DNA of 64,000 nt from the NCBI RefSeq assembly GCF_014208105.1, contig NZ_JACHMQ010000001.1, forward strand, positions 2,046,001-2,110,000, written 5' to 3'. The first letter of the stretch is position 1, and each line of letters opens with the position of its first letter. Shown here piece by piece: positions 19,958 through 28,305 of this stretch. Below the pieces are notes generated by a model. The model was not told where the DNA came from. It saw only the letters and a list, made by a program, of their open reading frames with translations, and did no database searches. Made by a program: the position numbers and the translations under genes. The DNA comes from Actinomadura coerulea. Its GTDB lineage: Bacteria > Actinomycetota > Actinomycetes > Streptosporangiales > Streptosporangiaceae.

Positions 19958-20596
19958 TCAGGCGGGGTGGAGGGCGCGGGCGAGGGTGTAGGCGGCGTGC
20001 AGGTCGGTGCCGCGGTAGTCGAGGGCGGCGATGCCGGCGAGGTGGTGGTCGGCGTTGACGGCGACGGTGTTGGTGAGGTGGCGGAACAGGGGCGCGTCGG
20101 ACATGGAGTCGCCGTAGGCGGTGCACTGGTCGGTGGTGAGGCCGTGGCGGGCGAGCAGGGCGTCGGCGATGCGGACCTTGTCGGCGGGGGTGAGGATCCC
20201 GGCGGGGTCGAGGGTGCCGGTGAAGGGCATCGGGGGGAAGCGGGAGGCGACGATGTCGTCGAAGCCGTGGTCGAGGAGGTGGCGGGCGAAGAAGTCGGGC
20301 GACATGGTGATGACGGCGGAGTGCTCGCCGCGGGCGCGGATGTCGGCGCAGACGTCGGTGATGCCGGTGAGCCAGGTCGCGGCGCGGTAGGCGGTGGCGA
20401 CGACGGCGGGGGTGAGGTGGCGCCACAGGCGGTGGATCTCGGTGGAGAAGCCGCGGGTGTCGAGGGTGCCGGCGGCGAAGCGGGCCTCGAGGTCGTGCAG
20501 TTCGGGGAGGGTGCCGAGGTGGCGGGCGATTTCGAGGTTGGCGGTGGTGCCGGTCAGCAGGGTGCCGTCCATGTCGAAGATGTGCAGGTGTCCCAC
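19958..20596 (-). CDS. HAD-superfamily hydrolase, phosphoserine phosphatase-like
   Basis: 212-aa HAD-IB hydrolase. Motif I is FDMDGTLLTG with the nucleophilic and acid/base aspartates, motif II is ITMSPDFFA, and motif IV is AYGDSMSDAPLF. It dephosphorylates a small phosphorylated metabolite or lipid headgroup; the substrate is unknown. The GTG start at 20596 reads directly into the beta-strand before motif I, so little N-terminal sequence is missing. It is divergent from the dedA gene, whose palindromic operator lies about 70 bp upstream of this start. Confidence 0.85.
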   Translation of the reverse strand: MGHLHIFDMDGTLLTGTTANLEIARHLGTLPELHDLEARFAAGTLDTRGFSTEIHRLWRHLTPAVVATAYRAATWLTGITDVCADIRARGEHSAVITMSPDFFARHLLDHGFDDIVASRFPPMPFTGTLDPAGILTPADKVRIADALLARHGLTTDQCTAYGDSMSDAPLFRHLTNTVAVNADHHLAGIAALDYRGTDLHAAYTLARALHPA

Positions 20597-20660
20597 AGAA
20601 GGTGAAGTGTGGTGGAGGCGGGCCCGGGACGCGAATCGGTTTTTGCGGCCGGGGGGCGCC

Positions 20661-20736
20661 CCCTGACGAAAGTCGGGGGTGAGCGGGGTCTTACGCGGGA
20701 TACGCCCGGGGGTAGGACGTCCTTAGCGTCGTGCCC
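20661..20736 (+). promoter_or_regulatory. dedA promoter with palindromic operator
   Basis: Operator CCTGACGAAAGTCGGGG at 20662-20678, centre 20669.5, with TGAC and GTC(A/G) half-sites around GAAA. A TAGCGT -10 box at 20724-20729 begins 54.5 bp from that centre and ends seven bases before the ATG at 20737, so the transcript is probably leaderless. The same geometry occurs at the ABC-exporter promoter. Confidence 0.6.
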
Positions 20737-21435
20737 ATGGACGGGCTCATGGGCATGGTGGACACGGCGGTGACGTCGCCGTGGTTCTATCTGGTGCTGT
20801 TCGCGGTGGCGGCGATCGACGGCTTCTTCCCGGTGGTGCCGAGCGAGAGCATGGTGATCACCGCGGGGGTGTACGCGGCGTCGGGGCAGCCGGAGCTGGC
20901 GCCGGTGGTGGCGCTGGCGGCGGCGGGCGCCTTCCTGGGCGATCATGTGTCGTATCTGGTGGGGCGCCGGGCGGGCGGGCGGCTGGTGCGGGCGGCGCGT
21001 CCCGGGACGCGGCGGCATGCGGCGCTGGGGTGGGCGGGGCGGACGATGGCCGAGCGGGGCGGGTTGATCCTGGTGGTGGCGCGGTACGTGCCGGGCGGGC
21101 GGACGGCGGTGACGTTGACGATGGGGGCGGTCGGGTTCCGGCTGCGGTCGTTCTCGCTGTTCGCGGCGGTGGCGGCGGTGTCGTGGGCCCTGTACGGGGC
21201 GCTGCTGGGGTATGTGGGTGGGGTGGCGTTCGAGGACGATCCGCTGAAGGGCGTGGCGGTGGGGCTGGGGCTGGCCTTGGGGGTGACGGCGGCGGTGGAG
21301 GTCGTGCGGTTCGCGCGGCGGCGCCGGCGCGGGCCCGTGGACGCGGAAGTAGCCGACGCGGGGCCGGTGGGGTCGCTGGAGGGGTCGGGCGGGCGGAGGC
21401 CGGCCGCACGAGTGGGTCCAATGCCCGGCGAGTGA
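20737..21435 (+). CDS. DedA/VTT-domain membrane protein
   Basis: About 232-aa polytopic membrane protein of the DedA (SNARE-associated/VTT) family. Diagnostic parts are IDGFFPVVPSESMVITAG, where the acidic residue and proline motif sit in the first re-entrant loop, FLGDHVSYLVGRRAG, and the VARYVPGGRTAVTLTMGAVG motif with its essential arginines. DedA proteins are implicated in lipid-carrier flipping, proton-motive-force maintenance and envelope stress resistance. The ATG at 20737 fits the -10 box better than the GTG at 20731. The C-terminal 35 residues are disordered. The upstream palindrome ties it to the ABC exporter and kinases downstream. Confidence 0.88.
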   Translation: MDGLMGMVDTAVTSPWFYLVLFAVAAIDGFFPVVPSESMVITAGVYAASGQPELAPVVALAAAGAFLGDHVSYLVGRRAGGRLVRAARPGTRRHAALGWAGRTMAERGGLILVVARYVPGGRTAVTLTMGAVGFRLRSFSLFAAVAAVSWALYGALLGYVGGVAFEDDPLKGVAVGLGLALGVTAAVEVVRFARRRRRGPVDAEVADAGPVGSLEGSGGRRPAARVGPMPGE

Positions 21436-21546
21436 TCCCCCTAAGGTGAAAGGGTTGTCCTCCTATGGCCGGTAGGTGAACATCAGCGGGCTTTGGGGTG
21501 TCTGACAGTTGACGGGCACGGGGCCGCTGCGAGCGTGAGGGAGAGC

Positions 21547-22308
21547 ATGGGAGCGCCGGATTTCAGCGCCGATCTGTACCGGGAGATCACCGAGTTCGCG
21601 CAGGGCACGCCCTCGTGGGTGCACGAGGCGGCGGACGTGGGCACCGACGGCGGGCTGCTGCTGTTCGCGGTGCTGTTCGCGGTGGGCTGGTGGCGGGCCC
21701 GGGGCCTGGACGCGCGGGCGATGGGGCTGGCGCTGGTGGCGCCGTTCGCGATGGTGTCGGCGTATCTGGTGAGCGAGGTGTCCAAGAGCTTCATCCAGGA
21801 GGAGCGTCCGTGCCGCGCGGTGGCGGGCGCGGTGCACATCGCGGCGTGCCCGGCGCAGGGCGACTGGTCGTTCCCGAGCAACCACGCGACGATCGCGGCG
21901 GCGTCGGCGGCGGCGATCGTGGTGGCGTGGCGGGCGATGGCGCCGCTGGTGCTGCCGCTGGCGGCGCTGATGGCGTTCTCGCGGGTGTTCGTGGGCGTGC
22001 ACTACCCGCACGACGTGGCGGCGGGGTTCCTGGTGGGCGTGGTGGTGGCGCCGGCGGCGGCGCTGGTGCTGGTGCTGGCGGCGCGGCCGCTGGTGGAGGC
22101 GCTGCGGGGCGTGGCGGCGGGTGCGGTGCTGCTCGGGCCGGGCCCGGTGGCGCCGCGGGGCCCGGGTCTGGAGGTGCCGCTGGGGTCGCCGCGGCCCGCG
22201 GCCGCGGCGGCGCCGATGGTGGGCGCGGCCGTTCCGATGGACGACGCGTCGGTGACGATGCCGGACGTGATGGGCGGTGTGCCGCCGCGCCGGGGCCCCC
22301 TCCGCTGA
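21547..22308 (+). CDS. PAP2-superfamily phosphatase
   Basis: About 253-aa integral-membrane phosphatase of the PAP2 family. The three catalytic motifs are KSFIQEERPCR (K-x6-R-P), FPSNHATIAA (PSxH) and SRVFVGVHYPHDVAAG (SR-x5-H-x3-D). Such enzymes remove phosphate from lipid substrates such as undecaprenyl pyrophosphate or phosphatidic acid. The ATG at 21547 follows GAGGGAG; open frame upstream is not conserved-looking. The tail after about residue 190 is Pro/Ala-rich. It lies 111 bp downstream of dedA on the same strand, and a strong terminator follows. Confidence 0.88.
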   Translation: MGAPDFSADLYREITEFAQGTPSWVHEAADVGTDGGLLLFAVLFAVGWWRARGLDARAMGLALVAPFAMVSAYLVSEVSKSFIQEERPCRAVAGAVHIAACPAQGDWSFPSNHATIAAASAAAIVVAWRAMAPLVLPLAALMAFSRVFVGVHYPHDVAAGFLVGVVVAPAAALVLVLAARPLVEALRGVAAGAVLLGPGPVAPRGPGLEVPLGSPRPAAAAAPMVGAAVPMDDASVTMPDVMGGVPPRRGPLR

Positions 22309-22333
22309 CCGGACCGGCCGGGCAGGATCTCAC

Positions 22334-22378
22334 GGGCCGTCCCGGACGGCGCTTCGGCGCCGCCCGGGGCGGCCCTTT
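22334..22378 (+). terminator. strong intrinsic terminator after the PAP2 gene
   Basis: Arms 22334-22352 and 22357-22375 form a 19-bp GC stem with one mismatch and one wobble, closed by a C(TTCG)G tetraloop and followed by TTT. Confidence 0.8.
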
Positions 22379-22422
22379 CGCATGCGCCGACGGGAACAGG
22401 CCCGCCCGGCGGATGCCGGGTT

Positions 22423-22496
22423 CCTGACGAAAGTCGGGGCCGGGGGGTGGCGTCCGGCCGGTGTGCGGGCCCTCCCCCGCTCTCTAGCGTCGCCCG
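22423..22496 (+). promoter_or_regulatory. ABC-exporter promoter with palindromic operator
   Basis: Operator CCTGACGAAAGTCGGGG at 22423-22439 (centre 22430.5), identical over 17 bases to the dedA copy. TAGCGT at 22485-22490 starts 54.5 bp from the centre, exactly as at dedA. The transcript has a leader here, with GGGAGG before the GTG at 22517. Confidence 0.6.
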
Positions 22497-22516
22497 GGAC
22501 GGAAGGGAGGACCCAG

Positions 22517-23434
22517 GTGATCACGTTGCGGGGCCTGACGAAGAGGTTCGGGGACAGGACGGCGGTGGACGGGCTGTCGCTGGAGGTGGCGGCGGGGAAG
22601 GTGACGGGGTTCCTCGGCCCCAACGGCGCCGGGAAGTCCACCACGATGCGGATGGTGGTGGGCCTGGACCGTCCGAGCGCGGGCGAGGCCCTGGTCGGGG
22701 GCCGCCGGTACGGGGAGCTGCGGCGGCCGCTGCGGGAGGTGGGGGCGCTGCTGGACGCGGGCGCGGTGCACCCGGGGCGGTCGGCGCGGGCGCATCTGCT
22801 GGCGATGGCGCGCAGCAACGGCATCGCGCGGGGCCGGGTGGAGGAGGTCCTGGCGATGGTGGGGCTGGAGGCGGTCGGGGGCCGGCGGGCGGGGACGTTC
22901 TCGCTGGGGATGCGGCAGCGGCTGGGGATCGCGGGTGCGCTGCTGGGCGATCCGGGGGTGCTGATGTTCGACGAGCCGGTCAACGGGCTGGATCCGGACG
23001 GGGTGCTGTGGGTGCGGCGGCTGATGCGGTCGCTGGCGGCGCAGGGCCGGACGGTGCTGGTGTCGTCGCACCTGATGAGCGAGATGCAGCTGACGGCGGA
23101 CCGCCTGGTGGTGATCGGGAAGGGCAGGCTGCTGGCGGACGCGCCGATGGCCGAGGTGATCGCGGCGGGGTCGGGCGGCGCGGTGCGGGTCCGCAGCCCG
23201 CGCGCGCGTGTGCTGGCGGACCGGCTGACGGCTGCGGGCGGGCGGGTCCGGCGCTCCGGCGAGGAGGAGCTTCGGGTGGCGGGGCTGGCGGTGGAGCGCG
23301 TCGGGCTGGTCGCGTTCGAGGCGGGGGTGCCGGTGTTGGAGCTGGGCGCGGTGGAGGCGTCCCTGGAGGAGGCGTACATGGAGTTGACGGGTGCGAGCGT
23401 GGAGTTCGGTGCCATGCCGGGGACGGGGGTCTGA
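22517..23434 (+). CDS. ABC transporter ATP-binding protein
   Basis: 305-aa ATPase of a drug/lantibiotic-type (DrrA/BcrA-like) exporter. Walker A is GPNGAGKST near residue 38, signature FSLGMRQRLGIAGALLG, Walker B VLMFDEPVNGLD, H-loop SSHLMSEM. A roughly 90-residue C-terminal domain follows, as in exporters of this class. The GTG at 22517 has GGGAGG six bases upstream; the frame is open further 5' but the promoter and terminator lie there. The permease starts 4 bp after the stop. A two-component system follows, the usual arrangement of a sensed-and-pumped antibiotic or envelope-stress module. Confidence 0.92.
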   Translation: MITLRGLTKRFGDRTAVDGLSLEVAAGKVTGFLGPNGAGKSTTMRMVVGLDRPSAGEALVGGRRYGELRRPLREVGALLDAGAVHPGRSARAHLLAMARSNGIARGRVEEVLAMVGLEAVGGRRAGTFSLGMRQRLGIAGALLGDPGVLMFDEPVNGLDPDGVLWVRRLMRSLAAQGRTVLVSSHLMSEMQLTADRLVVIGKGRLLADAPMAEVIAAGSGGAVRVRSPRARVLADRLTAAGGRVRRSGEEELRVAGLAVERVGLVAFEAGVPVLELGAVEASLEEAYMELTGASVEFGAMPGTGV

Positions 23435-23437
23435 GCG

Positions 23438-24262
23438 ATGGCGGTCACAGGGGCGGGGACGGTCGAGGGGCGCGGCGCGGGGACGGCCCGCGGCGCGGGC
23501 GGCGGGTGGCGCGGTGCGGTCGCCGCGGAGTGGACGAAGCTGTGGTCGGTGCGGTCCACCTGGTGGGGGCTGGCGTCGGCGGTGGCGCTGATGGCGGTGA
23601 TGGCGTTCACGCTGGCGACCTCGACGGTGTCCAACAACACCAACGCGCTTCCCGGTGACGACATGGGGGTGGTGTCGGTCAGCGGTGTGGCGGTCGGGGC
23701 GCTGGACATGGTCCAGTTCGTCGTGCTGGCCCTGGCGATCCTGGTGGTCACCGGTGAGTACGCGACGGGCAGCATCCGGGCGACGCTGCAGTGGGTGCCG
23801 CCGCGGGGCCGGATGCTGGGCGCCAAGGCGGTGGTGGTCGCGGCGGTGGCGTTCCCGCTCGGGGCCGCGCTGAACGCGGCCGGGACCGTGGTCGCCGATC
23901 CGGTCCTGGGGCGGTGGGGGCGGCTGCGGGCCGCCGAGTTCGCCGCCGACGCGGTGCAATCGGGGGTGTATCTGGCGTTGGTGAGCGTGCTGGTGCTGGC
24001 GGTCGGGGCGATGCTGCGCAGTACGGCGGCGTCGCTGACGACGGCGTTCCTGTTCCTGCTGGTGGTGCCGATGCTGCTGGGCGGCGGGGACGAGTCGGGG
24101 CCGGCGCGCAAGGTGTCGGATTCCCTGCCCAGCAGCGCCGGCCGGTACTTCATGTCCGGGGAGGGCCCCTACCCGCAGGCGGTGGGGCTGGTGATCCTGG
24201 TGGCGTGGACGGCGGCGGCGGTATGCGGCGGCGTGGTGGTGCTGCGCCGCCGCGACGCCTGA
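23438..24262 (+). CDS. ABC transporter permease
   Basis: 274-aa integral membrane partner of the preceding ATPase. About six helices are visible, starting with WWGLASAVALMAVMAFTLAT and ending with ILVAWTAAAVCGGVVVL. The opening VAAEWTKLWSVRSTWW is typical of ABC-2/BcrB-like permeases in actinomycetes, and YATGSIRATLQWVPPRGRML is the conserved coupling region. The N-terminal 25 residues are Gly/Ala-rich. It is translated from an ATG 4 bp after the ATPase stop, so the pair is one operon. The substrate is unknown. Confidence 0.9.
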   Translation: MAVTGAGTVEGRGAGTARGAGGGWRGAVAAEWTKLWSVRSTWWGLASAVALMAVMAFTLATSTVSNNTNALPGDDMGVVSVSGVAVGALDMVQFVVLALAILVVTGEYATGSIRATLQWVPPRGRMLGAKAVVVAAVAFPLGAALNAAGTVVADPVLGRWGRLRAAEFAADAVQSGVYLALVSVLVLAVGAMLRSTAASLTTAFLFLLVVPMLLGGGDESGPARKVSDSLPSSAGRYFMSGEGPYPQAVGLVILVAWTAAAVCGGVVVLRRRDA

Positions 24263-24282
24263 GGGCCGGGGGTGTGCCGGGG

Positions 24283-24951
24283 TCAGGCGGGGTCCTCGAT
24301 GCCGTCGACGAGTCCGGCCTGGTAGGCCAGCACGGCGGCCTGCACGCGGTTGCGGACGTCCAGGCGGGTCAGGATCGCGCTGACGTAGGCCTTGACGGTG
24401 CCCTCGACGACGTGCAGCCGCCCGGCGATCTCGGCGTTGGACAGGCCGGCGCCGAGCAGCGCCAGCACCTGCCGCTCGCGGGGGGTGAGCGCGGTGATGC
24501 GGCGGCGGGCGCGGGCGCGGCCGTCCAGGCGCCCGCCGCCGATCTGGGTGATGACGCGGTGGGCGACCTTCGGGGACAGGTAGGCGGCGCCGCCGGCGAC
24601 GGCGCGGACCCCGGCGATCAGCTCGCGGGGGTCGCCGGACTTGAGCAGGAAGCCGCTGGCGCCGCCGGCCAGGGCGCGGGCGATGTACTCGTCCTCGCCG
24701 AAGGTGGTGAGCATGACGACGCCGGTGGCGGGGGCCAGGCGGCGCAGTTCGGCGGCGGCGGCCAGGCCGTCCAGGCGCGGCATGCGGATGTCCAGGAGCG
24801 CGACCGCGGGTCGGTGCCGCAGCACCAGGTCGACGGCCTCGCGGCCGTCGCCGGCCTCGGCGACGACCTCGATGCCGGGGTCGGCGGTCAGGATGGCGCG
24901 CACGCCCGCGCGGATCATCGCCTCGTCGTCGGCGAGCAGTGCCCGGATCAC
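24283..24951 (-). CDS. NarL/LuxR-family response regulator (system 1)
   Basis: 222 aa. The receiver domain has the acidic pair DD at residues 8-9 and the phosphorylation site Asp54 in ALLDIRMP, with Thr and Lys (FLLKSGDP) of the switch. The C-terminal LuxR-type helix-turn-helix contains LTPRERQVLALLGAGLSNAE and VEGTVKAYVSAILTRLDV. The GTG start overlaps the kinase stop (GTGA), so the pair is coupled. It is convergent with the ABC permease, 20 bp away. It is one of two candidates for binding the shared palindrome. Confidence 0.93.
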   Translation of the reverse strand: MIRALLADDEAMIRAGVRAILTADPGIEVVAEAGDGREAVDLVLRHRPAVALLDIRMPRLDGLAAAAELRRLAPATGVVMLTTFGEDEYIARALAGGASGFLLKSGDPRELIAGVRAVAGGAAYLSPKVAHRVITQIGGGRLDGRARARRRITALTPRERQVLALLGAGLSNAEIAGRLHVVEGTVKAYVSAILTRLDVRNRVQAAVLAYQAGLVDGIEDPA

Positions 24952-26717
24952 TGGTCCTCCTGGTCGCGGGCGCGCTGGGCGCCCAGCTGGTGGGTGTCGT
25001 AGTCGTTCTTGGCGATGAGGCGGCCGCCGGCGAAGCACAGCCGGTAGATGCGGCCGACGCCGAGCACGTTGGCGTCGGGCCGGTAGTAGCGGCAGTCGGC
25101 GCCGGCGGGTTCGGGGACGGCGGCGCGGACGGTGCCGGTGTCGAGGGTCTGCATGGGCGGCAGGGCCCGCTCGACGCGGTGCTGCGGGTCGCCGACGGCC
25201 AGCGCCCCGTAGTCGGCGGGCAGCAGCACCGAGTTGAGGGTGACGAACACGTAGTACCCGGCCATGATCGCGCCGAGGACCGCCATGAGGGCGGTGGGGG
25301 CGGCGATCGCGGTGATCAGTCCGCGGCGGACCCGGCGGCGCTCGCTGGCCAGGTGCCGGGCCGATTCGGAGGGCCACTCCCCCGCTGCGGGCGCGGAGGC
25401 CGCGGGGGTGAGTCCGAGGGCGGCGCGCAGCGCGTCCCGCGCGGTCGGCGCTCCCGGGGACCGGTCGGCGGCCGGGTCCGGGGCGGCGGGGATGTCGGCG
25501 GTGACGAGGAACCCTCCGGCCGGGGTGGGAGCGGCGTGCAGGGTCCCGCCCAGCAGGCGGACGCGGTCGGTGAGGCCGGCCAGGCCGCGGCCGCCGGAGG
25601 GCAGCAGCGGCGGCCCGTCCGGCGGCGGGTCGTTGGCGACCGTGACGGTGGTCCCGCCGGTGCCGGTCCGGGCGAGGGCGACGGTGACGGCGGCGCCGGG
25701 GGCGTGCTTGGCGGCGTTGGTGATGGCCTCCTGCACGACGCGGTGCGCGGTGAGCGCGGCCATCGGACCGAGCCCGGCGTGGGCGTCGGCGTCGCCGGTG
25801 AGGTGGACGGGGACGCCGGAGGCGCGGGCGCGGTCGACCAGGTCGGGGATGCTCTCGCGGGCGGGCCGCGCCGGCGGCGCCGAGGACCCCGCCGCGTCGG
25901 AGGGGGCGCCGGAGGGGGCGTCGGCGGCGTCGTCGCGCAGGAGGCCGATGATCTCGCGGAGGTGGTCGGTGGCGTCGGCGGCTCCGGTGCGCAGCTCGGC
26001 GGCGGCGGCGCGGTGCCGGTCCCCCAGTTCCGGCGCGACCTCCAGCGCGCCGGCGCGCACGGCGATCAGGGCCAGTTCGTGGCCGAGGGAGTCGTGCATG
26101 TCCTGGGCGATGCGGGCGCGCTCGCGGAGCCGTTCGCGTTCGGCGACGATGCGCTGCTGGTGCTCCAGGCGCTCGGCGCGCTCCCATCCGGCGCGCAGCA
26201 GCTCCTGGTACTGGCGCCAGTAGCGGCCCACCAGCCAGGGCAGGACGCCGAGCAGGACGAGCCAGACGGTGGAGGGGAACCAGGCGGTGACCTGCGTGCC
26301 GCGGACCGCCGACAGCAGCGCCCCGCCGACGAACACCCCGAGGAAGCCCCACAGCAGCGGCTGCGCGCGGGCGCTGCGCAGGCCCGCCAGGTAGGACAGG
26401 ACGGGCATGGCGAACACGAAGTTGCCGTGGACGAGGGTCAGCGCGATCACGGTGAGCAGCGCCGGGGCCGGCCAGGCGCGTCCCGCCGCGATCGCGGCGG
26501 CCAGCACGCCGAGCCCGGCCGCCTGCAGCCACCACGACGCCCGGGCGGGCTGCGGCGGGGAGAGCATGCCGCCCAGGACGGGGAGCGCTAGGACCCCGTA
26601 CAGCAGGACGTCCTTGACCAGCGCGGCGCGGGACGGCCGGCGGACCAGCGCCCGCAGGCGGGAGGGCGGAGGCGGCGCGGGCGTCGTCGGGAGACCGGGG
26701 GCCGCGGAGTCGTTCAC
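24948..26717 (-). CDS. sensor histidine kinase with extra C-terminal membrane/extracytoplasmic domain (system 1)
   Basis: 589-aa HisKA_3-type kinase. Order: about five N-terminal helices (roughly 33-165), dimerisation/phosphotransfer domain with His208 in QDMHDSLGHE, an inserted Pro/Ala/Ser linker, and the HATPase domain with N-box VVQEAITNAAKHA and G-box GGRGLAGLTDRVRLLGG. Unusually, a further helix (about 466-492, LITAIAAPTALMAVLGAIM) follows, then roughly 85 residues with two cysteines in CRYY and RLCF, predicted outside the cell. The GTG at 26717 was chosen because TAGCGT ends seven bases before it; GTG/ATG-type starts a few codons upstream are possible. Confidence 0.9.
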   Translation of the reverse strand: MNDSAAPGLPTTPAPPPPSRLRALVRRPSRAALVKDVLLYGVLALPVLGGMLSPPQPARASWWLQAAGLGVLAAAIAAGRAWPAPALLTVIALTLVHGNFVFAMPVLSYLAGLRSARAQPLLWGFLGVFVGGALLSAVRGTQVTAWFPSTVWLVLLGVLPWLVGRYWRQYQELLRAGWERAERLEHQQRIVAERERLRERARIAQDMHDSLGHELALIAVRAGALEVAPELGDRHRAAAAELRTGAADATDHLREIIGLLRDDAADAPSGAPSDAAGSSAPPARPARESIPDLVDRARASGVPVHLTGDADAHAGLGPMAALTAHRVVQEAITNAAKHAPGAAVTVALARTGTGGTTVTVANDPPPDGPPLLPSGGRGLAGLTDRVRLLGGTLHAAPTPAGGFLVTADIPAAPDPAADRSPGAPTARDALRAALGLTPAASAPAAGEWPSESARHLASERRRVRRGLITAIAAPTALMAVLGAIMAGYYVFVTLNSVLLPADYGALAVGDPQHRVERALPPMQTLDTGTVRAAVPEPAGADCRYYRPDANVLGVGRIYRLCFAGGRLIAKNDYDTHQLGAQRARDQEDQ

Positions 26718-26847
26718 GGCGCCCACGCTACTGGCCGGTGAACTGGGCCGTTACTGACGAAAGTCAGGGGCGCGGGCGGCCGCAACCACCCGGGGACGAT
26801 CTTCGATGGGGGCGCGGGGCGGGCCGGGGCTGAACTACGGTTGGCGC
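26718..26847. promoter_or_regulatory. divergent promoter region of the two kinase genes with shared operator
   Basis: Operator ACTGACGAAAGTCAGGGG at 26753-26770, arms CTGAC and GTCAG, centre 26760.5. Toward system 1 a minus-strand TAGCGT (26730-26725) ends seven bases before GTG 26717. Toward system 2 a TACGGT (26836-26841) ends six bases before GTG 26848. The centre is 30.5 bp from the first box and 75.5 bp from the second. Both transcripts look leaderless. Confidence 0.6.
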
Positions 26848-28305
26848 GTGACAGCGACCCCGCCCCGCCCCCGGCGCCGGCCCGGCGCGCGCGGCCGGGG
26901 CGCGGCCGAGGACACCCCGCGCCCCGCGCAGGCGCCTCCGCAGGCGCCTCCGCAGGGGTCCGCCTCCCGGGCCGGAATCGTCGGCAGGATCGCGGGCCGG
27001 GCGCCGGGCCGGGCGCGGTGGCCGCGCGGGCGGGCGGCCGACGCCCTGCTGGCGGCGGCGGTCCTGGTGGTGTCGGTCGCGATGACCGAGGCGGCGGTCA
27101 AGCCCGGGGACCGGCCGCTGTGGCCGGGCGGCCTGGCGCTGATCGCCGCGGCGGCGGTGTCGCTGGCGTGGCGGCGCCGCCACCCGGTCGCGGTCCTGGT
27201 CGTCGCCGTGGTGGTGCCGCCGCTGTACTACCCGCTGGGGTACCCCGACGGGCCCGTCGCGGGCGTGCTGTGGCTGGCGCTGTTCAACGCGGCCGTGGAG
27301 TGCCGGCTGGCGGTGCCGCTGGGCGCGGTCATCGTCGTCAACGCCGGATTCCTGGCGGCGGCGTCGGCGCGGGGCAGCGGCGACGACCCCGACGCGATCA
27401 CCGACGCCCGCGGCGTGGCGTCGCTGTCGCTGGGCCTGCTGATCACGGTGGCGATCGGGCAGTACGTCCGCGGCCGCCGCGCCCTGGCCGAGGCCGCCGA
27501 GCGGCGCGCCGCCGCCGCCGAACGCGACCGCGAGGCCGAGGCGCGGCGCCGCGCGGTCGCCGAGCGGCTGCGCATCGCCCGCGAGCTGCACGACGTGCTC
27601 GCCCACCAGATCTCGCTGATCAACGTGCAGGCGGGGGCGGCGCTGCACCGCCGCGACGACCCGGACCGCGCCTACACGGCGCTGGAGGCGATCAAGGCGG
27701 CGAGCAAGGAGACCCTGCGGGAGCTGCGCGGGGTCCTGGGCGTGCTGCGGCAGGTCGACGCCGAGGACGAGGGGCCCGGCGCGGCGGAGCGGCCGGTGGC
27801 GCCGCCCCCGTCGCTGGCGCGGGTCGGCGAGCTGCTGGACCAGACCGCCGCGGCCGGGCTGGCGGTCCGCCGCGCCGGCGACCTGCCCGTCCCCGGCGCG
27901 CCGGGGACGGCGGCGCTGAGTGACCTGCCGGCCCCGGTCGGGCTGGCCGGGTACCGCATCGTGCAGGAGGCGCTGACCAACGCCGTCCGGCACTCGGGGG
28001 CCGCCGCGGTCACGGTCGAGGTGCGGGTGTTCCCCGGCGAGGTGACCGTGCGGGTGGACGACGACGGCACCGGCCCGCCCCCGCACCCCGCGGGCGGCGC
28101 GGGCGGCAACGGGGTGCGGGGCATGCGCGAACGGGCGGCCTCGGTCGGCGGGGAACTGGACGCCGGCCCCGGCCCGGCGGGCGGATTCCGGGTGTGGGCG
28201 CGGCTGCCGCTCGACGCCGCCGGGCCACCCCCTGCCCGCGACCGGCAGGACAAGGACGGCAAGGACGATATGAGCGCACTGGGCGAGACAGAGGAGAACG
28301 CGTGA
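26848..28305 (+). CDS. sensor histidine kinase (system 2)
   Basis: 485-aa HisKA_3-type kinase. An N-terminal Pro-rich cytoplasmic tail (with a repeated 12-bp unit coding PPQA) leads into about five membrane helices (roughly 63-205), then the phosphotransfer helix with His248 in ARELHDVLAHQ, and an HATPase domain with IVQEALTNAVRHSG and GGNGVRGMRERA. There is no extra C-terminal domain, unlike the divergent kinase. The GTG at 26848 sits six bases after a TACGGT box. Its stop overlaps the GTG of the response regulator, giving coupled translation. The ligand is unknown. Confidence 0.92.
   Translation: MTATPPRPRRRPGARGRGAAEDTPRPAQAPPQAPPQGSASRAGIVGRIAGRAPGRARWPRGRAADALLAAAVLVVSVAMTEAAVKPGDRPLWPGGLALIAAAAVSLAWRRRHPVAVLVVAVVVPPLYYPLGYPDGPVAGVLWLALFNAAVECRLAVPLGAVIVVNAGFLAAASARGSGDDPDAITDARGVASLSLGLLITVAIGQYVRGRRALAEAAERRAAAAERDREAEARRRAVAERLRIARELHDVLAHQISLINVQAGAALHRRDDPDRAYTALEAIKAASKETLRELRGVLGVLRQVDAEDEGPGAAERPVAPPPSLARVGELLDQTAAAGLAVRRAGDLPVPGAPGTAALSDLPAPVGLAGYRIVQEALTNAVRHSGAAAVTVEVRVFPGEVTVRVDDDGTGPPPHPAGGAGGNGVRGMRERAASVGGELDAGPGPAGGFRVWARLPLDAAGPPPARDRQDKDGKDDMSALGETEENA

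Noticed and set aside
26936..26960. 12-bp direct repeat in the second kinase gene
   Set aside because: Only two copies, in frame, encoding a Pro-rich disordered tail; ordinary.
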